Assembly: GCA_037893245.1 (NCBI GenBank)
Contig: JBAIAA010000241.1
Coordinates: forward strand, 186,001 to 250,000
Direction of reading: 5' to 3'
Length of the DNA stretch: 64,000 bases
From: Crossaster papposus
Lineage: Eukaryota > Echinodermata > Asteroidea > Velatida > Solasteridae
Shown here: positions 46,141 to 57,518 of the stretch, in pieces
How the letters are laid out: every line of letters starts with the position of its first letter
Numbering within the stretch: position 1 is the stretch's first letter
The notes under the pieces: model-generated
Databases searched by the model: none
What the model saw: only the letters and a program-made list of their open reading frames with translations
Told to the model about the DNA's origin: nothing
Made by a program: the position numbers and the translations under genes

Positions 46141-47188
46141 TAGGGCCGATATTCATAAAAGCCTGCTAACTTAGCAGCGCACCTAGGCCTGAGCAGCCTG
46201 CTAAATCCGTAGTTTTCAGCTCTGTGGTTACCAACTAATTTGCTATGCATGAAACCTTGTTAACCAGTTCGCGCCGGGATTATTTTAACATCACCGAGCC
46301 GAGGGGCGGGATTATTTTTAACGAAACTCGATTCGAAGCGGGTTCATGGCGATAGTGCCGGGAAGCACACCCACGCATTTCCGGCCTTGCTCGCTGCTGA
46401 CAGACATTTCCGAACTTGAACTTGGCGTGTTTATGCGTCATCCGTTTTGAATTTGGTGAATATTTTGCGTTTATATACGTCATCCGGCGCGAACTGGTTA
46501 AGAATGTCTCCGGCTAGTTGACAGCTAGACATTTTAAGCCAAAGCTAGGACATTAGGCAGTTCGTCCAAAAAAAAAGAAGGAACATTTGAATTTGCATGT
46601 CAATAGGGTATGGTGATGTTTTGAATGGGTCACTTTGAAAAACAGCAGTAAATCCAATACATGATGCCTACTTTTTTGGCATTGAAATCTACACAAGCAT
46701 GACGATGTGGAAGGTAAACACGGTAAAAGGAAATAACGTAAAGTCAATTATAGTGATGAAAAAAAACGTATTTATAGCGTAAAAGTTTGATGAATTTAAA
46801 GACGTTCTTGAGAGTAAACACGAAGATGCCAACACCAATCGCATGAAGAAAGATGCTTGGGAAGTTATCCTCACCCAGCACAGGGCTAGATCCCCCACAA
46901 CCAATAGAACATTGGGAGACCTACAAAATTGGCTCTCAAAATACAAATCTGAATCCAAGAACCATGTTATCCAATGTAAAATATCCCGTAACAAATGATT
47001 TAGTTCCCAACTTAGTGATTTGGAGACACCCAAGATAAACTCTAACGTTAGCAGCCAACTTAGCAACCAACTAAGCTTATAAACGTCTTATGAATATAAC
47101 TTAGGTTCCAACTAGGCTTAATAGCTGTCAACTTGGGGCCATTTTAGCAGCCAACTAGGCTTAGCAGGCTTTAATGAATCTCGGCCTA
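46141..47188. mobile_element. TIR element (GGGCCGATATTCATAAAAGCC...) in the intron
   Basis: TAGGGCCGATATTCATAAAAGCCTGCTAA pairs with the inverse ending TCGGCCTA (about 28 bp, imperfect). The right third is filled with ACTTAGCAACCAACTAAG-like words. It holds the 234-bp TTAA MITE at 46264-46497 and lies between exons 45648-45724 and 47481-47585. Confidence 0.7.
46264..46497. mobile_element. 234-bp TTAA MITE, second full copy
   Basis: Same termini and length as 27539-27772, TTAA at 46260-46263 and 46498-46501. Confidence 0.92.
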
Positions 47189-47480
47189 TTTCTTCTACTC
47201 TTACTATCGTCTTTGCAAACCTGCTAAAACGGGGCGTGACCTTTCATACATATTCGACCAATTGCTTCACTCAGTTAACTATCCATTCCGCAGTAGTAAC
47301 GCATGCCTGCGTTACGATAGTAAGAGCAGGGAGCTAGTCTATAACCGTGGCATTTGCAGGCGCAGTGCGTGAAAAGACTGTACGCGACATGCACTCTATC
47401 AATAATTACTGTCGTCTTTGGCAAAGAATAGTTGTTTATAAATTGCACTAACTATATCTGCCTTGATACTGACCCCACAG

Positions 47481-47585
47481 GTACATTCTCACAGGAACAA
47501 CAACACGTGTTTGATAATATGTCATCTCATAACCAGCTGTCCAAGAAAGCCAAACAAAAATTTCTCAAACTGATTGTAAAGCGTG
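47481..47585 (+). CDS. Internal exon of the same gene
   Basis: The acceptor GACCCCACAG is good; the proposed donor CGTG|GTACTA is weak. Entry phase fits 45724 and exit phase fits 47744. It encodes TFSQEQQHVFDNMSSHNQ and a basic stretch LSKKAKQKFLKLIVKR. If the weak donor is skipped, the frame reads on to TAA near 47629, giving an alternative end. Confidence 0.6.
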
Positions 47586-47743
47586 GTACTAGTAGATTAT
47601 TTCATCTCCCAATCGCAATTTTGTTTTAAGGGCATAGTTTTGTAGGCATTATATGGACTTGCAAACTTGTGATTTTGTTTTCATTGATTCTTACATACAA
47701 TGTTGGTTTTTTTTCTTTTCAATATTACCTGAACACCTTTCAG

Positions 47744-47772
47744 ATGATGACTCGGACATTGAATGGCCATAA
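47744..47772 (+). CDS. Terminal exon (DDDSDIEWP, stop)
   Basis: Acceptor AACACCTTTCAG, entry phase matches the previous exon, then DDSDIEWP and TAA at 47770-47772. Three consecutive phase-consistent exons make a real gene likely; its identity is unknown and its 5' exons lie upstream, beyond or within the transposon nest. Confidence 0.55.
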
Positions 47773-48189
47773 GGTACATGCTTGGGATCGTTGTGAATGT
47801 ACTGTTTGTTCTGTTTGAAGGAAAACCCTAAATGTTTGGCAAATTCAAATGTACTCATAATCAACTGCTTGTGATATTTTCTTTAGCATGACCACAAGGC
47901 TTGCGTAACTAAAATGATAAATCTGGGAATTTATTTTAAAATGTTCATGCATGTACATGTACCGTAATTTACAAGGCCTAACAATATTTGTATTGTGCAT
48001 TGAATAGGAAATCAGAGAAAATGAGTTTGCAGTTGTTTGTTTATGATTTGATATAACGGTAGTATACACCCTTAGCTTTTGCTGTAAGGATGTCCAATAC
48101 CCTCGCCTTTGGCTCGGACATTAACTTGTCCAGGCCCGTGTGCCGGTTTCAATCATACAATGTACTTGTTTAAAACCGGCCGACACATT

Positions 48190-48905
48190 TAGTACATCTA
48201 CCTGGACGACTGGCTGATAGTCGGCCCATCCCACCAGATCACCAAGGAATATCTCGCAAAAATAACCGAACTCACTCAAAAGCTCGGTTTCATCATCCAC
48301 GCAGAGAAATCTTCAGTGACCCCTACACAGACACCTACATTTCGGCGCATGCCCAAATACCATTACGGGCAGAGCCTCTCCATTACTAGATCGATGCATA
48401 GCCCTGGGTGGGTGTATTAATCTGTTTCTCTCTGTAGCATTCCTTAAAGCTCGAGCATGGCTTCGTCTTCTGGGTTTCATGGCCAGTTTGGTGTACTTGG
48501 TTTCATGGTGCAGGATGTGCATGCGACCTCTCCAACTCGATCTTCTTCATCATTACCGTCCTCAGTCAGATCCAATCACCAAACCAGTTCCAGTTTCTCC
48601 ATTCATCCAAACTCATCTACAATGGTGGCTGACACGTACATGTAAGAACCACCTCACAGGAACACTATTTCCTCCATCAGTGACGTCGACCACAGATGCC
48701 TCCGAGACCGGTTGGGGAGCTCACCTCAACGACACATCTCTCTCGGGAATATGGTCTCGGTCGGGAAGACTCCTTCACATAAGTCACCTGGAACTGTTTT
48801 CAGAGCTCTACAGAAGGTGCGACAGTTGGTAGTGGGTCGTCTGGTCCTGATAAAATCAGACAACTCAATAGTAGTGTCTTACTTGAATCGTCTGGCAAGC
48901 CGATA
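48190..48905 (+). pseudogene. DIRS-like retrotransposon RT and RNase H fragment
   Basis: It begins within RT with IYLDDWLIVGPSHQITKEYL and LGFIIHAEKSS, the DIRS-type catalytic box and thumb. After frameshifts it gives RNase H: TDASETGWGAHLNDTSLSG, ISHLELFSEL, and GRLVLIKSDNSIVVSYLNR. No tyrosine recombinase or terminal repeats are visible, so only an internal piece remains. The YLDDWL box and the fused RNase H wording are specific to DIRS/Ngaro-type elements. Confidence 0.82.
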
Positions 48906-50210
48906 CAAAATATAATTGCGTATGCTCTGTCATGGGAAAAAAACCATTCGTACATAGTGGACTGGCAATGAAGACGTCATCTCCTTATACTCAGAAATAC
49001 CATGGATCTGCGATTTCCTATGCGAGCGTCAACAATGTGTACGCTATATAATGCGGTGGCTAAATACCGATTGGACCTGTACCCGGTTGTATCGCTCACA
49101 CAATGTTTCTTGATGGTTTCTAGGCCTTTAAGACCTGCTGATTCCGAATTTGGATGATGCCACCTCAGCATCTTTGGGGAAATTGAGATATTCAAGATGG
49201 CCGCCACTATTATATATATATATTAATATATATATATATATATTACCTCGAAAAACCATCATTAGCGCAACCACTCCGTAGAGACGTGCGCAAAATTTTA
49301 GGTTTTTATTTGTAACCTAACCCGTTTTTACCTAGAGCTTTTGCCACGAAATTAAAAATCTATAGGATAATGTACCCCAATCTATCGACATATTTGATAA
49401 AATGTAAAAAAATGTAATTTTATCGAGTACTTGGGCGCTCGGACGACCACCAAACGGTCGTCCTAACGACGGTGGTCATCGTAATGGCGTAAAATTACTG
49501 CGAACGGTCGACCCAAGCGCGAATAGGCTATAATATATATATTGATCCAAAGAAAGCCCATAAAACAAATTTGATTAGTAATCTTGTGCGTAAATATGCG
49601 TTTTTGTTATCAGTGGATACATTTCCTTTTCAGTATTTGAATACAAAATTAAATTAAATATTTGTAATCTAATTATGGATTTGAAAATGGCCGCCATAGA
49701 CCCGTTTTTCTTACGGTCAACATACTGTATCGCTGAATTTAGAATGTATCACTAGCTGCATAATTACGTTTAACTAGTTCTACGAGACTTTCCACCTCTC
49801 TATAGGCGATAAATTCATCTTTTCTTTGGATGTGGTTCAAACTACGACATCGTGCAACAACTATGGGTAAGGCCTAGTTCCATACAGACGTTCAGCTGGT
49901 GGCGCCCTGCTGGCGGCACACCTTTTTTTAACTCCTTCATTTCCTCCCTAAATCTTGGCGATTTTTTAATTTGTTGTCGTCTTTTTCTTGTGTTTTTTTT
50001 ATGCATATTCATCGTCAATGTATATGTTTCGACTAGTGCTTGTATTTAACCTGAATATATGTAAGTTAGCTCGAACTAAGCCATTTTCCACACTAGCCTA
50101 TATTGCACGCTTTGCATTGCAAGGTTTGCTTTGCATTGAAGGACAGGTGTGTACATGTACGTACAAATAGACTGTGTTTTGACTGTTCCATCTTTTTTTA
50201 GGCCAGCCTA
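48906..50210. other. Spacer with (TA)n microsatellite
   Basis: A (TA)n run lies at 49212-49243. AAGATGGCCGCCA-like words occur near 49194 and 49687. No gene recognised. Confidence 0.5.
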
Positions 50211-50212
50211 CG

Positions 50213-50511
50213 CTATGGATTCAATTGTGAGGTATTCCATAGAAACTTTACACAGTATCAGACAGACTGCTAGAAAAACTTTTCGGCCAATTAAAACATG
50301 GGATCTGATGAAGGAATTACATATTGCTAAAGTAATTAAACGGGGTTGTCGTGCCGGGGTGCACAGACAGCGGCACATACAGCCTATTGTCACTAGCCGT
50401 GTATCCATGTTTGATCTCACGGCTATAGACGATGTGCCCTCTGACGTCACGTGTTTACCTCTGTATTCACATGTGCCCGGCAGTGATGCGCACCCATCAT
50501 GTTTTACATAA
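50213..50511 (+). pseudogene. LINE ORF2 N-terminal fragment
   Basis: After TTTTTTTAG the frame reads MDSIVRYSIETLHSIRQTAR, LMKELHIAKVIKRGCRAGVH and RQRHIQPIVTSR. The arrangement Y-S-x2-x-L-x2-I/L-R, a helical region and RGCRAG-x-x-R-x-R/H-I is the usual lead-in to the endonuclease domain of CR1/Rex-type LINEs. The frame stops at 50511 before any endonuclease motif. Tentative but typical. Confidence 0.5.
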
Positions 50512-50694
50512 AATTTGCTTAAAGAGTGACGTCGAAGGTCAGATCGCCTTTGAATTATGTGACCTCAGATGTCATCTCTTAACCAAATTTATGTAAAACA
50601 TGATGCGTGCGCATATTGACGGGCACATTAGAATACAGATGTAAGCAGAGGCACATCGTCTATATCCTGTGATTCGGGGCAAGCCTTACGCTAG

Positions 50695-51220
50695 CTTTAT
50701 ATGTCTGTGATATAAACCCATAGACCGCCACTTGTGTGCACAAAACCGTGATTTGAAAAGTATGGGCAAAACGACGCGTAGGCTGCACGGCATGCGCGTA
50801 TAGCTATAAAAAGCCACGCGTGTATAATTACGCGCCTATTGTGCAATGCACTTTACACGCGCGTTCATACAATTGGTACACTATCTTTCGTTCGACTGGC
50901 AACGCACCGCGCGCATTTTACGTTCTGTGCGCATACTGGGCAACGCGCTTAACACAAAAATGAGCTTAAAAGTCTTTATTTGAAAGTATCAAGATTGACA
51001 CTGGATATGCTTAATTTACATGGCATATGGTATAACCCTATGTAATTTTCTTTTAAATCAATAAATGCTTTCATATAATTATTTGACTGGAACTCTTCGG
51101 GTGTGTACAAATTCCCTCCATCGAGGGCTAAATTTGCCCATAGTTGGTATTTAGTCGGGCGCCGCACAAATCACGAAATCATCATGTAGTTTTGAATAGC
51201 ACCTGGTGGTCTATGGGCAA
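50695..51220. mobile_element. ~520-bp TIR repeat, copy 1
   Basis: From ATATAAACCCATAGACCGCC to GGTGGTCTATGGG. It matches 56790-57320 through GGGCAAAACGACGCG, ATCTTTCGTTCGACTGGCAA, GAAAGTATCAAGATTGACAC and GTCGGGCGCCGC. Non-coding. Confidence 0.75.
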
Positions 51221-51587
51221 CCGCGTTACCTTGGCTACGATCTTGCTGCGCCATGTTTTTCCTACATGCTTTGCGCGCTTAATCCCTGGAATTGTCTAAT
51301 TTAATAATAATAATAATGTTCGTGCTTATATAGCGCTTTACATCGTATCAACGATCTTAAAGCGCTTTACAATTATTACCCTGTTCGTCAGGCCCTGGAC
51401 CACGCGGCAGCCGTTTATAGGCGCTCAATCGGCCTCGACCCACACAGGTACCCATTTATACTCCTGGGTGGAGAGAGGCAATTGTAGTTAGGTCTATGGG
51501 CAACCACGTTACCTTGGCTACGATCTTGCTGCGCCATGTTTTTCCTACATGCTTTGCGCGCTTAATCCCTGGAATTGTCTAATTTAA
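51208..51587. repeat. 186-bp SINE-like insert flanked by a 97-bp direct duplication
   Basis: 51208-51304 and 51491-51587 are the same 97 bases with one difference seen (CCGCG/CCACG). Between them lies 51305-51490, starting with (TAA)n and TTATATAGCGCTTTACAT, and related to 33380-33541. Confidence 0.88.
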
Positions 51588-51801
51588 ATCCTTTCAAACA
51601 TGATATTTTGACATCGCGTTATTTAGCAAAGATTTATATTAAATGTACGTACCTCTGTTGTCGATCTATAACGTAAGATACGGATGTTGGGGCGAAAAAA
51701 AAAGAGGTTTCCAAAATCTATATTGTACAGGTATTGCGCACTCTTTAAAAAAAATGTTCGTACATGACGTGACGTTCAGAAAAGCGTGAGCGCATTACAT
51801 T

Positions 51802-51945
51802 CAGGGCCCAATTTAACGGCGCTGCTTATTAGTTAGGTTAAGCGTGCCTTTTGCTGCGCTTACTGCTTACGGTCCCCATGAAATAGACGGAGGCTCGGTT
51901 AGCAGAAAATCGTGTGCTTAGCAGCGCCGTAAAATTGCTCCCTTG
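51802..51945. mobile_element. ~140-bp hairpin MITE (GGGCCCAATTTAACGGCGCTG)
   Basis: The left GGGCCCAATTTAACGGCGCT and right AGCAGCGCCGTAAAATTGCTCCC arms pair. Inner TTAAGCGTGCC / GCTTAGC words continue the stem. Confidence 0.75.
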
Positions 51946-52252
51946 CGTGCAGTTTTCTAAATACGCGCGCAGTACGCACTGAATAGCCAGTCAGCGTCCT
52001 TTACGCATTCGCCACGGCCAGGGGTTAGTGAATGAACGCGCACGCGCCCATGGAGTCGAGCGAGGCTGGTCTGTGGGTTTATATGTATGTGGGTAAAACA
52101 TGCTGATCATGGGAAATAGGAATATTAGATTGCTCTACATGTAAGTATTCATTCGTAGACCCCGTCCACACTCTGGCGGGGGGCGAATTATTTTCCCAAA
52201 CGTTTTTAGCGCATCTGATTGGCTATCTGTTACGTCGTGGTAGTAAATTTTA

Positions 52253-52380
52253 CTCTCAATTTATTGACCCTAGGATTCTCAACTTATTGACCCTAGGACT
52301 CTGGGATTCATTGACCCTAGGACTCTCAACTTATTGACCCTGACCCTAACCCTAACCCTTTCCCTTTTCTGACCCTAGGG
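52253..52380. repeat. TTGACCCTAGGACTCT tandem with short CCCTAA run
   Basis: Four to five units of TTATTGACCCTAGGACTC. 52341-52360 contains CCCTAACCCTAACCC, a short telomere-like run of about three units. The array resumes as GACCCTAG at 54373 beyond the next element. Confidence 0.8.
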
Positions 52381-52385
52381 CTCTG

Positions 52386-54362
52386 GGGCCGTATTCACAA
52401 AACGACTTAAAGGTAGTATACACCATTGGTAATTGCTTGAATTATCATGAATGGGTAGATTTGGGGGGTTGTATTTCATAGTAAATATCGTTTAACTGAC
52501 TTTTCCGAAGTTTTACAATCATGGATGCCGAGAAAACCACGAAAAACAGCGTTTGTTTTCAACCGGGGTCGAGCAGTTATTCTTATGTTATCTTTGTTTT
52601 TTCGCTCTCGCCGTCCGGCGAGAGCGAATTTTTCTTTATAAAATGCTGAATGCCTAGAATCATTATTTACTTTCAATTGAGTAAGGTATTTCTTAATAAT
52701 TCAGTAGTAAATATTTTCGATATCTGCAAATGGTGTATACTACCTTTAAGTCCAAAAAAAATAAGTACCCCACTTAAATACCCGACTTAGACAAATCTAA
52801 ATGACTTAGCGGTATTTACAAAACATTTTTGCTAAGTACCCCACTTATTTTTGAGTCTTAAATCTAAGTGTGGTCTGACTAGTCTTAACTCGTTTAAGCT
52901 GGGCGCTTAGGTGTCATGGCGGCTTTTTTCTGTCCTTCGGGTTTATGCATTTTGGGCACAAAATTTGATATTCTAGGGGCTATGGGAAATCTTGACAGTA
53001 TCGAATTATTGTAAAAGGAAGCCAATTTGAAGTTAGTGTGTGACAGCCCCTGGGGCCGTATTCACAAAACTTAAACTTAGGAGAATACTTAAGTCAGAAC
53101 TAAATCTAAGCACCCTGCTAACTTAAGTGCCCCGCTTAATTTGGTATTCACAAAAGATCTAAGCAACCCACTTATCTTAGTGCTCCACTTAACTTAAGTG
53201 TTTAAAGCAGTCACTGTTGCTCTTGCGCAAAACATTTTCGTCATAAACGTTCCTACGCAACGAAAATTTAATCTATCTGCGCGGTTTACCATGCGCGCGT
53301 GCACACGCACGCAGCCAGCGACGCCGTTTTCAAGCCCAAGTTAGTGCACCAAAATAGTCTGCGTCACGCGCGCGTTAAACGAGTTCGTCATGCACGTTTT
53401 AGATGTTTTAACACAGAATCGTAGTGAAATGTTCATTTTATTTACTCTCGAGTGTGAAACAAATTGTGCTGGTGATTTATCCGCATTCTTTCAAACATGC
53501 TGGAAGGTAAGATAGTTTTTGTTGCATTTTATAGTCGGCAGTCACGTGTATTGCATGTCATTGGTTAACGTTAACGTAACATGTCACCAATTCTCGCGGT
53601 CGGGATGACGTCACCGGGCCCTGTTTCTTGTCTCTGATTGGTCAGTGGTGGCTGTTAGTTATCACCCCCTCTGGACTCAAAGGGGAATGAGTAGCAATAA
53701 ATAGTGTTGTGGTCTATGTGAAAAAAAATATAAATAATCAATTATTGTCTAATATCTATTAAACACTACACCGAAATATTTTCAAATTTCATTGTTTTAT
53801 GAAGTAACAAAAACGATACACCGGAAAAAAAAGTATGAATTTTTGTATTGCTGTAAAAAAATATAGAAAACTCGTAATTTCCTGTACAAATTGAATGGAG
53901 GGCTACCCCTTTGCCCAACGGCGTGTGCAATAGGTGGAACAGCCTCTGACCGTGAGAATCGCAATCATTCCGCCCGCCTAAAATTTAACAAATCGATCGA
54001 AAAAAATCGTTAGAATGTCAACGAACTACAATTCTAGAGCTGTCACACATTAACTTCAAATTGGCTTCCTTTTACAATAATTCGATACTGTCAAGATTTC
54101 CCATAGCCCCTAGAATATATCAAATTTTGTGCCCAAAATGCACAAACCGAAGGACAGAAAAAAACCGCCATGACACCTAAGCGCCCCGCTTAAACGAGTT
54201 AAGACTAGTCAGACCACACTTAGATTTAAGACTCAAAAATAAGTGGGGTACTTAGCAAAAATGTTTTGTGAATACCGCTAAGTCATTCAGATTTGTCTAA
54301 GTCGGGTATTTAAGTGGGGTACTTATTTATTTTGGACTTAAGTCGTTTTGTGAATACGGCCC
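52386..54362. mobile_element. TIR element (GGGCCGTATTCACAAAACG), 3-bp CTG duplication
   Basis: 52386-53045 (minus the nested MITE) is inverted at 54045-54362. Ends GGGCCGTATTCACAAAACGA / TCGTTTTGTGAATACGGCCC, flanked by CTG at 52383-52385 and 54363-54365. A second GGGCCGTATTCACAAAAC start occurs at 53055. 3-bp duplications and GGG termini suit PIF/Harbinger, but no transposase is present. Confidence 0.8.
52411..52745. mobile_element. TTAA MITE, intact 335-bp copy
   Basis: TIR AGGTAGTATACACCATT / AATGGTGTATACTACCT, TTAA at 52407-52410 and 52746-52749. The empty site (one TTAA in GGACTTAAGTCG) is preserved in the opposite arm of the surrounding element at 54334-54345. Confidence 0.95.
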
Positions 54363-54365
54363 CTG

Positions 54366-55378
54366 GGCTTTTTGACCCTAGTACACGCCATTCACACGAC
54401 ACATGGATGAATGGATGACGTAGATGTTTAACAACCAATCAGATGCGCTAAAAAACAAGTTCTATGGCGATGTCGTTTTGGGAAAAAAATCGCTGGCGGG
54501 AGGGGGGGGGGGGGGGGGGGGGGAGGGGGGGGGAGGAGGGGTGGGGGGGGGGTTAAAATGTAAAGTGCACTGTAGACAGCTGCAATAAAATTTAGGCTCA
54601 CGTAAAGGGAAGTTCCAGGCTCAATAATATTTTCCCTAGTCTAAAAGAATACATGGTAACATACTGACTCCGCAGAGAATTTGTTTTGATTTGTTATCGA
54701 GAACGACTCGCGCATATTATATACACGATTTCTTGCTATTCAGGAGTCAAGGGCGCGTCCATATTGTTCAACTTTCCCGCCTCATCCGGGACATTATGAC
54801 GTAGTGTCTGCACCTCAATGCACATCGCTTTATTGCGTGTTGTTCGCACTACATGTACATGTATTGCATTTCTGCGCTGAATATCGACTTGACGCGCCAC
54901 AAACCATTGTTTATTTTTGTATTTTGTGAGAAGAATAGAAAATCTGGGAGCTAGTAATTATGGCGTCAGTTTCTTCTCTATACATATGAAGCGCGATATG
55001 TGGCAGAGACCCCCCCCCCCCCCCCCCCCCCCCCTACCCCCTTTTGTGTTGACCATTGTGTCCCCGGAATCTCAGGAATTCTTTTTAGGTTTCAAGGGGG
55101 GATGTGTTAGGTAACAATAGTGTTGAGTGTGTATAAGGTATAGGGATAAGAGGTGGTATCCCTCTGCCACATATCGTGCTGGGTATATCTCTGTAAGATT
55201 TGGAACCCACTTCCACACGTACAGTACACATTATGCACATTTTGTATACGCTATGGCGTACCCAAAAGGTTCACTTGCATTCCTTTCGCGTGCAGGGCCG
55301 CTATCGATCAGGCTTTGCGTACTGATGGTGCAGACACTACGTCACAATATCCCGGATGTACCGATAAACCAGAACAAA
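54366..55378. other. Spacer with long G and C homopolymers
   Basis: G-rich tract 54499-54562 and C run 55008-55034. ORFs across them are homopolymer artefacts. No gene recognised until the candidate start at 55379. Confidence 0.5.
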
Positions 55379-55396
55379 ATGGCGGCTCGCATGACG
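55379..55396 (+). CDS. Candidate first coding exon (MAARMT) at a YY1-like start
   Basis: AAAATGGCGGC matches the YY1 consensus often found at metazoan start sites. The 18-base frame ends at a strong donor ACG|GTAAGC in phase 0. The next exon was not identified; 57519 needs phase 1, so a further exon would have to lie between. Confidence 0.3.
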
Positions 55397-56229
55397 GTAA
55401 GCGCAGTGCGAGAAAATCTCTGTTTTATATGACTACTGAAACCGATACAAATTAAATAAAAATCAAGTCACACTGGCAATTGACACTCTTTAACAATATG
55501 CCATTATAAACTTTGGGTGGATTTTTTTTTTAAAGGGAAAATGCATCATTTGCTTTTGTTGTAATTCATATCAAAAGGTTTGGGTCACTAAAGCCGTGCT
55601 TGTTTTAGTAGCAAAAATTTTCTATGGAGAATGACGTGAAAAACCCGGGTTTTTTTGCATCCATCTCCATGCTGCTAAAAGTACTGCATATTTTGCCTAG
55701 TTTGACTAGTATAATACAGCTAAGACTATGTTCTTTCTAATAAAGCAAACAAATTATACTTTTATTATGATTTACCCCAGCGTTTTATTGCCTAAAGTAG
55801 CCAATTTACTGTTAGTTTCAGCTTGTTTTCTGTGTAAAATCAACGGTTGAGGCGACGGAGCTGTTTTACTATTGCACAATTTGGCATAGCGCCCTCTTCA
55901 GTTGCTTAGTTTGAGGAAGTGTTTTTTCTCTGTTCTTTTTTCTTTCTTACCATATATAACTCGTTTTGATTGGTAAATGTTACCCCCCCCCCCCGCGTAT
56001 CTGAGATATAAAAACATCAATCGCCGAAATTTCGCGCCGAGGAAAAATTTTGGTGTGGGAAACTGTGTCGCGTAGTCTGGTCACGGTCGCCGTACATAGT
56101 ACAATGCACAGTGGTGGAACCAGACCGGCTGCACAGACTGCACGTCCACGCCACGTGAATGAATGTGCTACACACAGCAGCGTTTTCCCAAGGTCGTTTG
56201 TGTAGTGCTGGGTATCTGAGCATTATTAG

Positions 56230-56400
56230 GCTATGTTAATAGGGTCCTTTTACCCCCTAAACCTTTTGATATGTTCAGAAATGAATGCATTTGGGGGTTA
56301 ATATTGTATAACAAATATTTCACTGACTTGTTTGAAGGTTTGTATTCGTAGATGCTGTATTGAAAACCAAGCAAAACAATCATGTTCTTGTATACCGTTT
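56230..56400. mobile_element. Divergent relative of the TTAA MITE
   Basis: GAATGCATTTGGGGGTTAAT, AACAAATATTTCACTGACTTG and TTCGTAGATGCTGT parallel the left half of 52411-52745 in order and spacing, with many differences. Confidence 0.55.
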
Positions 56401-56691
56401 TTGTTCACACTACTCTGGACTTACCCGGGTAATTAATCACCTGGGTATAGTTGGCCATACCCAGGTAGAAACTAACCCGTAGAATCGGTTTCACACTACA
56501 AAGTTAACCCCGCAATTCAGCTTACCCGCTTTAGTGCGCACACAGGTAATTGTGTAACCGCATACTAAGCAAATGACAACCCGGAGAATGTGCATTGCTT
56601 GACCTCTACCCTCCCACAATCCGTTGCGCTCACAACAGCTTGATAGAAAAATGGAGTGTACCCAAACTGCGATTGCAAATGATTGCGCAGC

Positions 56692-56724
<33 letters not shown>

Positions 56725-56789
56725 CTTTGCCCATACTTTGCAACTCACGGTTTTGTGCACACGACTGGCGATCTATAGGTTTATATGTC

Positions 56790-57320
56790 TGTGGTTTTTA
56801 CCACTTGCATATAAACGCATAGAATGTCATCGTGTGCCAAAAAAAGTAATTGGAAAAATTATGGGCAAAACGACGCGTTGGTGAATAGTTGCGCGTAACC
56901 GGTACCGCACGAGTTCTACGCACCTATTGCACAACGTATTTGCACGCGCGTTCATATAATTTTGTACAGTATCTTTCGTTCGACGGGCAACAACGCACCG
57001 CGTGCTTTGCACGTTCTGTGCGCATACTGGGCAACGCGCTTAACACACAAATGGGCATAAAAGTCTTCATTTGAAAGTATCAAGGTTGACACTGGATATG
57101 CTAGAAATCTACACGGCCTGTGAGATAACATCGTGTATTTTTGTTTTATATCGATAAATGATTTATACTTTCATATAATTATCTGCCTGGAACTCTTCGG
57201 ATGTTTTCAAATTACCTACATGTATACCGAGGGGTAAATTTGCCATAATATTTTAGTCGGGCGCCGCGAAAATCACGATATCATCATGTAGTTTTAAATA
57301 GGACCTGAGGGTCTATGGGT
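56790..57320. mobile_element. ~520-bp TIR repeat, copy 2
   Basis: Matches 50695-51220. On both sides the outer flank repeats GGTTTATATGTCTGTGGTTTT (56777 and 57317 sides, same direction). Confidence 0.75.
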
Positions 57321-57345
57321 TTATATGTCTGTGGTTTTTACCCGA

Positions 57346-57387
57346 ACCAATCAGCGCCCTCCTATATAGGCCTATTGTGTCAAGATG
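57346..57387 (+). promoter_or_regulatory. Possible core promoter: CCAAT, CArG/TATA-like, YY1-like ATG
   Basis: ACCAATCAGCG (CCAAT box), CCTATATAGG (57361-57370, a CArG box that also contains a TATA-like word) and CAAGATGGCG follow within 45 bases, about 130 bases before the exon acceptor at 57518. The ATG opens only 12 codons. Purely motif based. Confidence 0.25.
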
Positions 57388-57518
57388 GCGTTACTCTTAC
57401 ACTGGCCAATGGGGATTGAGTAGTATTTTGTAGTAGAGTGATACCCCAAATAAATGCCAGAACATGTTATCCTCAATTAATTTGTAATTCTCTTCAATTA
57501 ATTATTAATTCTCCTCAG

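Noticed and set aside
52341-52360. Telomere or chromosome end
   Set aside because: Only about three CCCTAA-like units inside a CCCTAGGA array, with ordinary sequence on both sides.
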